NCBI GenBank assembly: GCA_002435825.1
Contig: DIVL01000011.1
Span: forward strand, 1-27,116
Length of the DNA stretch: 27,116 nucleotides
Source of the DNA: Anaerolineaceae bacterium UBA6133
GTDB lineage: Bacteria > Chloroflexota > Anaerolineae > Anaerolineales > Anaerolineaceae
Reading direction: 5' to 3'
This document shows positions 22,024 to 27,116 of the stretch, piece by piece (position 1 is the stretch's first letter; each line of letters begins with the position of its first letter). The notes below the pieces were generated by a model. It saw only the letters and a list, made by a program, of their open reading frames with translations. It was not told the DNA's origin and ran no database searches. Both the position numbers and the translations under genes were made by a program.

Positions 22024-22077
22024 TTGGGCAATCTTTTAACAAGTCCTTTATAATACTTTGAAACTCACCTGAGAGGG
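22024..22077 (+). promoter_or_regulatory. Promoter and ribosome binding site of the molybdenum hydroxylase
   Basis: A perfect TATAAT at 22049-22054 lies 27 bp before the ATG at 22082. TTGGGC (22024-22029) is a weak -35 at 19 bp. GAGAGGG (22071-22077) is the ribosome binding site. Confidence 0.55.
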
Positions 22078-22081
22078 CATT

Positions 22082-24886
22082 ATGCTCGAGATCAACGTTA
22101 ATGGCATTAGCTATTCATTGGACGAAGTACCAGGCGAAAAGCTCAGTGATTTACTGCGCCTAAGATTGGGACTGACAGGTACCAAGGTGGGCTGCGGTGA
22201 AGGACGCTGCGGCATTTGCACGGTGCTGATGGATGGCAAGCCGGTTCGATCCTGCATCACTCGCGCAAGCAAAGCCCATGGAAAGTCGATCCTCACCATT
22301 GAAGGGTTACGCGCACTCAGACCAGTTGAACGCCAGCATGAACGTGAGGACCTGCGCGCTTTGCATCCGCTGCAAGAGGCTTTCATCACCCACGGCGCAA
22401 TCCAATGTGGCTTCTGCACACCAGGTCAGTTGATGCGTGCCCACGCCCTGCTGCTCGAAAATCCCGACCCAAGTGTGAGCGAGATCCGTGAGGCGATGAA
22501 CGAGGTAGTCTGCCGCTGTGGCAGTTACGAAGCCATCGTTTCAGCTATCCAGGCGGCAGCGAAATCCCTGCGAATGGGTGAAGCGGTGCAGCCAAGGGTA
22601 GTCTCACTGGGCAAGCAGGACCTGACCCATGTGGGCAAAACGATAATCCGACCAGACGCGGTGGCGAAGGCTATTGGCGGAGCTAAATACTCAGACGATT
22701 TTCAATTTGAAGGTATGCTATTTGCGCGCGTGCTGCGAGCGGGCACTCCCTCTGGTATTTTGAGGGAGCTGAATGTGAACGAAGCATCTCAGCTGGAAGG
22801 GGTCAGAGCAGTGTTGACCGCGGCTGACCTGAAGCACGCACGCCTGCATGGGGTTTATTCAAATGATTGGCCGATCCTGGTGGGCATTGGAGAGCGGGTG
22901 AGGTACATGGGGGATGCGATTGCGATCTTGGCGGCGGACACACAGGCAATCGCGGATGAGGCCATATCGCTCATCATAAGGAACATTGAACCCCGACCAG
23001 TGGTAAGCGACCCGATGCAGGCTGCCCAGCCGGACGCGGAGCAGTTGCACGAGAAGGGGAATTTGCTCAAGAAAATAAAGGTGGGCAAGGGTGATCTGGA
23101 GGCGGGTTTCGCACAGTCTGATGTGATCGTTGAGCACACTTTCTACACGCCATTTATGGAGCATCTTTTCATGGAACCGGAGTGTTCGATCGCGGTGCCG
23201 CGGGAAGATGGGGGCATGGACCTTTACGAAGGCTCTCAAATCCCCTATGAGGATCGCCGGCAGGTCGCGGAAGCCCTGGGTCTGGCAACCGAACGCGTGC
23301 GCGTCAGGGGTCAGAAGACCGGCGGCGCCTTCGGCGGTAAGGAAGATATCGCCGGGCAGATTCATGCTGCCTTGTTGGCAGAAGCAACCGGCAAACCGGT
23401 CAAGTTGCTGTTCACGCGGCGGGAAAGCATGATGGTGCACCCAAAACGACACGCAACGTGGACCAAGGTAAAGTTGGGCGCAAAGAAAAACGGGGAATTG
23501 CTGGCTGCAAAGACCGAAATTTACGGTGATACAGGCGCTTATGCCTCACTGGGCGTTGCGGTGATGACCAGGGCAACCACCCATTCGTGCGGTCCATACA
23601 TCATTCCCAATACCCTCTCGGAATGTTACGCGATGTATACCAACAACCCTCCCGCAGGGGCATTCAGGGGTTTTGGGGTGGTGCAGGCGATGTTTGGCAT
23701 CGAATCGGCCATGGATATGCTGGCAGAAAAGCTTGGGATGGACCCGTTAGCGTTGCGCAAGATAAACGCGCTCCGCAAGGGATCTGAAACCAACACCGGG
23801 CACCGCCTGGAAGAAAGTGTTGGGCTGCCTGAGTGCCTGGAAGCCGTCGGAAAACGACTGGAAGAACTCGGAATTTCTGATCCCTGGACTCCAAAGGAAG
23901 AGGAAATTGACGGGCGCAGAGTGATCACCTGCTGGGGGATGGCATCCGGCTTCAAAAATACTGGTCTGGGAACTGGCACTGATGATAGCAGCGGCGCGAT
24001 CGTGCGGCTTCTGCCAGCTGGCAGGCTGCAGCTTATGACAGCAGCTTCCGAGGTAGGGCAGGGGATGAACACTACGCTGCAGTTGATCGCCGCGGAGGTG
24101 CTGGGGATCACGCCAGAAAATATCAACGTGTACCTGATGGATACGGCGCTGACTCCGGATGGAGGACCGACAACTGCCAGCCGTCAGACGTATGTGACCG
24201 GCAATGCGGTTAAAATTGCCGCGCTCGCGTTGCGGAAGCGCATTGAGAACTTGCTATCTGCAAAAATCGAATGTGAGCCTTCCCAGATGCTGTTTAATTC
24301 CGAAGCCATTACCGCTGGCAATCAGCAGATCAGTTGGCAGGAGGTATATGACCTGCTGGAAATGACTCCTGAAGGAGCCACCGTGGAGGTGCGCTACTCT
24401 GCCCCTCAAACTTATTCCCTCGAGATCGGGGGAAAAATCCATGTGGCGTATGGGTTTGCGGCACAGGCAGTCAAGGTCGGCCTCGATCCGGAAAGTGGGG
24501 ATATTGAAATTCTGCAGGTGATTGCGGCGAGTGATGCTGGCAGGGTTATCAATCCACTCGGCTTCCAGTCTCAGGTGGAAGGGGGCGTGGTCATGGGGGT
24601 GGGGCATGGCGTGATGGAAGAATTTAAAGTAGAAAAAGGGATCATTCTTAGCGACCGGATCGCAAGATATGAAATTCCACGCATGAAAGACAGCCCAAAG
24701 GTGGAGTCGCTGATCGTGGAAGATCCGACCTCAGAGGGACCTTATGGGGCCAAGGGCATCGGAGAATTGGTTTGTGTACCTACCCCGCCGGCAATCGCGA
24801 ACGCTGTCTATAACGCCATCGGCTTGCGGGTGGATAGTTTGCCGGTCAGCAAAGCAAAGGTCAAAGCCTGGTTGGAAGAACGTTAG
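22082..24886 (+). CDS. Fused 2Fe-2S / molybdopterin hydroxylase (xanthine dehydrogenase or aldehyde oxidoreductase family)
   Basis: This 934-residue protein joins two modules. The plant-type 2Fe-2S domain has C38, C43, C46, C58 (CGEGRCGIC...C). The helical 2Fe-2S domain has C109, C112, C144, C146 (QCGFC...CRC). From about residue 185 the molybdopterin part has GQKTGGAFGGKED, AFRGFG, GQGMNT and near the end GAKGIGE with the catalytic Glu. There is no FAD domain and no separate FAD subunit gene nearby. The order matches Desulfovibrio aldehyde oxidoreductase (Mop) and the selenium-dependent xanthine dehydrogenase group. It hydroxylates an aldehyde or N-heterocycle and must pass electrons to another carrier. 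The substrate cannot be deduced. GAGAGGG and TATAAT precede the ATG. It appears monocistronic. Confidence 0.9.
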   Translation: MLEINVNGISYSLDEVPGEKLSDLLRLRLGLTGTKVGCGEGRCGICTVLMDGKPVRSCITRASKAHGKSILTIEGLRALRPVERQHEREDLRALHPLQEAFITHGAIQCGFCTPGQLMRAHALLLENPDPSVSEIREAMNEVVCRCGSYEAIVSAIQAAAKSLRMGEAVQPRVVSLGKQDLTHVGKTIIRPDAVAKAIGGAKYSDDFQFEGMLFARVLRAGTPSGILRELNVNEASQLEGVRAVLTAADLKHARLHGVYSNDWPILVGIGERVRYMGDAIAILAADTQAIADEAISLIIRNIEPRPVVSDPMQAAQPDAEQLHEKGNLLKKIKVGKGDLEAGFAQSDVIVEHTFYTPFMEHLFMEPECSIAVPREDGGMDLYEGSQIPYEDRRQVAEALGLATERVRVRGQKTGGAFGGKEDIAGQIHAALLAEATGKPVKLLFTRRESMMVHPKRHATWTKVKLGAKKNGELLAAKTEIYGDTGAYASLGVAVMTRATTHSCGPYIIPNTLSECYAMYTNNPPAGAFRGFGVVQAMFGIESAMDMLAEKLGMDPLALRKINALRKGSETNTGHRLEESVGLPECLEAVGKRLEELGISDPWTPKEEEIDGRRVITCWGMASGFKNTGLGTGTDDSSGAIVRLLPAGRLQLMTAASEVGQGMNTTLQLIAAEVLGITPENINVYLMDTALTPDGGPTTASRQTYVTGNAVKIAALALRKRIENLLSAKIECEPSQMLFNSEAITAGNQQISWQEVYDLLEMTPEGATVEVRYSAPQTYSLEIGGKIHVAYGFAAQAVKVGLDPESGDIEILQVIAASDAGRVINPLGFQSQVEGGVVMGVGHGVMEEFKVEKGIILSDRIARYEIPRMKDSPKVESLIVEDPTSEGPYGAKGIGELVCVPTPPAIANAVYNAIGLRVDSLPVSKAKVKAWLEER

Positions 24887-25071
24887 TAGGAATCACTGCC
24901 ACCTACGAGCTGTCTCTCACTTCCAACTTTCAATCAGCCTGGAGTCTGTCTTTGCGAGGAACGAAGCAATCTAAATTCTCAACCTCAAGAATTTTCAACG
25001 GTTCACAAAGACACCTAAACCAACTATGCTTCCCAAGGAATGAACGTTATCCAGCGTTTTATTGTGCCAGA

Positions 25072-25305
25072 GTTTAGATAGCTTCACAAGAGATGTTCGC
25101 AGTGACAGTCAGAAACCCACCTTTGTTGAAGGTATCACTTGCTAGCATTCGTGACTGTAGAGATGTCGGTTTTTCTGTCATCGCGAGGAACGAAGCGATC
25201 TAAACTCCCATTCTCAAGGCCTGCTGGTGATTCACGGCAATTGCTGAACTGAGCTTGATTCACTTTCTTCCATCACACTTGCACTGACCAGAGTTTAGAT
25301 TGCTT
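25072..25305. repeat. 320-bp tandem duplication, first copy
   Basis: Matches 25392-25625 with a constant offset of 320 bp and only a handful of mismatches by eye. A shorter third copy of its right part (TCCATCACACTTGCACTGACC...) starts at about 25368. Confidence 0.85.
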
Positions 25306-25391
25306 CACAAAAGAGGTTCGCAGTAACAGATAGAAAAAACTCGGTTACAGACACATCTTCCGATCCTTCCATCACACTTGCACTGACCATA

Positions 25392-25625
25392 GCTTAGATT
25401 GCTTCACAAGAGATGTTCGCAGTGACAGTCAGAACCCAACCTTTGTTGAAGGTATTACTTGCTAGCATTCGTGACCACAGAGATGTCGGTTTTTCTGTCA
25501 TCGCGAGGAACGAAGCGATCTAAACTCCCATTCTCAAGGCCTGCTGGTGATTCACGGCAATTGCTGAACTGAGCTTGATTCACTTTCTTCCATCAGACTT
25601 GCACTGACCAGAGTTTAGATTGCTT
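25392..25625. repeat. 320-bp tandem duplication, second copy
   Basis: Second copy of 25072-25305. The identity is high enough that the duplication must be recent. Confidence 0.85.
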
Positions 25626-25866
25626 ACGAAATAGTACACTTCGTGTCACAAAAGACGTTTGTAATGACAAAAAACTCATAGTGACAACTCTTCAGGTCAC
25701 TAATATGGGAGACTCAGGTTCCGTTCTCTTTTACCCCAGTTACAAGCCACCTCCCCATCACCTGTCAGCTATCACCTATTACCTAATACCAGCTGGCATT
25801 CATATTGCAACGGATGGGTTGACTATTCTCGTTAAACGAGGAGGTTGACCTGTAGCAGGAGGCAGT

Positions 25867-26985
25867 ATGAGCAGAGCATTTGGAATCGACATCAGCAAAT
25901 ACCAGTCCAGTCAGGACGGTAGCAAAAAGATGGACTTCACCGCAGTGCAAAATCACTCGGAGGAAGTCACGTTTATCGCTGCCAGGGCAGGCATATCCTG
26001 GGGGTACAGCGATCCGATGTTCAACCATTACTGGAATGAGATGAAGCGCATCAACGTAATGCGCATAGCCTATCACGTGCTGTACTTTGGGGAGAGTGCC
26101 CTGGCGCAGATGGATTCGCTCTTTAAAATGCTGGATGGCAGGGCAAATTTTGCTCACGACCGCATCGCACTCGACCTGGAAGTGGCGGGTATCAACACAC
26201 GCAGCAGAATTACTGCCACAACCCAAAAATGCCTGGATATTTGCAAGGCAAGGACCGGGTACTTTCCAATGGTGTACTCGCGGGCGTCCTGGGTGAATAC
26301 CTATCTATCTGTAAATAATCTGCCAACGCTGGATTGGTGGCTGGCGACTTATCGTAAACCTAATGTTTCGCCTTTCTATACCCAGGAGCACGACGGTCCG
26401 CCCTATCTGCCCAAAGGAGTGAGCTCTTATCTGATCCACCAAACAGGCGACCGCTGCAAATCGATCGGTGGGGTGAGCCATTTCATGGATTACAACCGCT
26501 GGAATGGCGAAAAAGCGGATGTTTTGCGCTACTTTGGGAATCCAACCGGGGATGTTCTCCCCCCCGAAAACAAGGTTTTATTCAAGGCCAAGTGCGTAGT
26601 GAGCGCACTCTATAAGCGCAGCGGTCCGGGACCCACCTATAAGGTAGTGGGGAACCTGCACCTGGGAGACGTGGTGTCCGTCTACGAGGTAAATGATGGC
26701 TGGTATCGCGTGGATCCAACCGCACAGTTGTGGTGTTCGGGAAAGAGCACCTATCTGCAGCGATTGGGTGATTCACCTCCATCTGAGAAGGTCCTGTTCA
26801 AAGCGCAATGCATTGTCAAAGCCCTGTTTAAACGCGAAGGTCCGGGCAGAAACAAAAAAATCATTGGCAATCTAATTAAAGATGATGTGGTGTCGGTCTA
26901 TGAGGTAAAGGATGATTGGTACCGCATCGAACCAGGGCAGAGCGTCTGGTGTTCGGGTTCCAGCCAGTACATGCGCACGATTTAA
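25867..26985 (+). CDS. GH25 muramidase with two SH3b-like repeats
   Basis: This 372-residue protein has an N-terminal glycoside hydrolase family 25 domain (about 1-225): GIDISKYQ with Asp8, ALDLEVAG with the D-X-E pair Asp103/Glu105, and YSRASW and WWLATY later in the barrel. GH25 enzymes cut the N-acetylmuramic acid-N-acetylglucosamine bond of peptidoglycan. Two repeats of about 62 residues follow (VLFKAKCVVSALYKRSGPG... and VLFKAQCIVKALFKREGPG...), each with GDVVSVYEV-like SH3b strands and a WCSG motif; these probably bind the cell wall. No signal peptide is seen, so export would need a holin or another route, as for phage endolysins. AGGAGG gives a strong start at 25867. No other phage gene is present. 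Confidence 0.88.
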   Translation: MSRAFGIDISKYQSSQDGSKKMDFTAVQNHSEEVTFIAARAGISWGYSDPMFNHYWNEMKRINVMRIAYHVLYFGESALAQMDSLFKMLDGRANFAHDRIALDLEVAGINTRSRITATTQKCLDICKARTGYFPMVYSRASWVNTYLSVNNLPTLDWWLATYRKPNVSPFYTQEHDGPPYLPKGVSSYLIHQTGDRCKSIGGVSHFMDYNRWNGEKADVLRYFGNPTGDVLPPENKVLFKAKCVVSALYKRSGPGPTYKVVGNLHLGDVVSVYEVNDGWYRVDPTAQLWCSGKSTYLQRLGDSPPSEKVLFKAQCIVKALFKREGPGRNKKIIGNLIKDDVVSVYEVKDDWYRIEPGQSVWCSGSSQYMRTI

Positions 26986-27092
26986 TGCCCAATATAAAAC
27001 AATAGCACCACTCCAATATTATCCAACTTCATGATCTGGCAAACCGGGTCATTAAACCCGCTCACTTGCCGAAACATCAAGGTTGGACGATT
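26986..27092. other. Sequence after the muramidase gene
   Basis: A short non-coding stretch. AACCGGGTCATTAAACCCG (around 27043-27060) contains a small inverted pair CGGGT...ACCCG that could be a weak terminator. Nothing else is seen. Confidence 0.3.
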
Positions 27093-27116
27093 CGTAGTGC
27101 CTCAATAGAAAATGTT
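27093..27116. repeat. 24-bp terminal inverted repeat, right copy
   Basis: Exact reverse complement of bases 1-24; the next inner bases (27091-27092) no longer match. See the left copy. Confidence 0.9.

Larger units (their letters stand above)
24887..25866. repeat. Intergenic region of dispersed palindromes and a 320-bp duplication
   Basis: No gene is supported in this 980-bp stretch. It is filled with variants of GTCATCGCGAGGAACGAAGCGATCT (24952-24972, 25177-25201, 25497-25521) and its inverted partner AGATTGCTTCACAAGAGATGTTCGC followed by AGTGACAG (about 25076, 25297, 25396, 25617). These form imperfect inverted pairs like MITEs. AGGAGG at the right end (25857-25862) serves the muramidase gene. 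Confidence 0.75.

Noticed and set aside
1..27116. Reassigned genetic code (TGA as an amino acid throughout)
   Set aside because: Other genes here, such as ccmF, ccmA and the GNAT gene, end normally at TGA.
1..27116. tRNA or rRNA genes
   Set aside because: No cloverleaf-like sequence or rRNA signature was seen in the intergenic stretches; short tRNAs could be missed by eye.

Overview
The window looks like a piece of a free-living, mid-GC bacterial genome, most likely Chloroflexota (Anaerolineae-like). That assignment is inferred from gene content and from intergenic repeats of the 'GTCATCGCGAGGAACGAAGCGATCT' type; there is no rRNA or other marker gene to settle it. I find no tRNA, rRNA or CRISPR array.

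Layout. 0.3-3.6 kb: a PlsC-like acyltransferase with a zinc ribbon (+), mannose-1-phosphate guanylyltransferase (-) and a GNAT acetyltransferase (-). 3.8-5.0 kb: an intact IS3-family insertion sequence with an A7 frameshift site, inserted directly before a WD40-repeat gene (5.0-6.6 kb). 6.6-13.3 kb: a replication/partition island. It holds a large initiator-like protein and a partner AAA+ ATPase (-), and divergent parA-parB (+) ending in a clear terminator. Three copies of a perfect palindrome TGTGCCCATGGGCACA (parS candidates) lie only in this island. Five iteron-like repeats at an exact 33-bp period lie inside the initiator gene, and a sixth copy lies 5.4 kb away near one of the palindromes. 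A repeat-rich non-coding stretch (12.5-13.6 kb) closes the island.

13.7-21.2 kb: a cytochrome c / electron-transfer region. A NOX/ferric-reductase-like flavocytochrome and a pentaheme lipoprotein with EF-hand-like loops form one operon (-) behind a near-perfect sigma-70 promoter. Divergent from it is a compact ccmEFABC(D) operon (+) that would mature such a cytochrome. Its CcmE carries the CXXXY haem-binding motif instead of HXXXY, and no ccmH is present. 21.5-21.9 kb: a membrane-anchored rhodanese (-) whose reading frame is interrupted by one in-frame TGA in the active-site loop and then continues as a normal rhodanese C-terminus, so it is a selenoprotein candidate. 22.1-24.9 kb: a fused 2Fe-2S/molybdopterin hydroxylase. 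24.9-25.9 kb: intergenic repeats including a 320-bp tandem duplication. 25.9-27.0 kb: a GH25 muramidase with two SH3b-like repeats.

The two ends of the window are perfect 24-bp inverted copies of each other. This may mean flanking copies of one mobile element, a linear-replicon end, or an assembly break at a repeat. The most interesting signals are the initiator/iteron/parS module and the in-frame TGA rhodanese.
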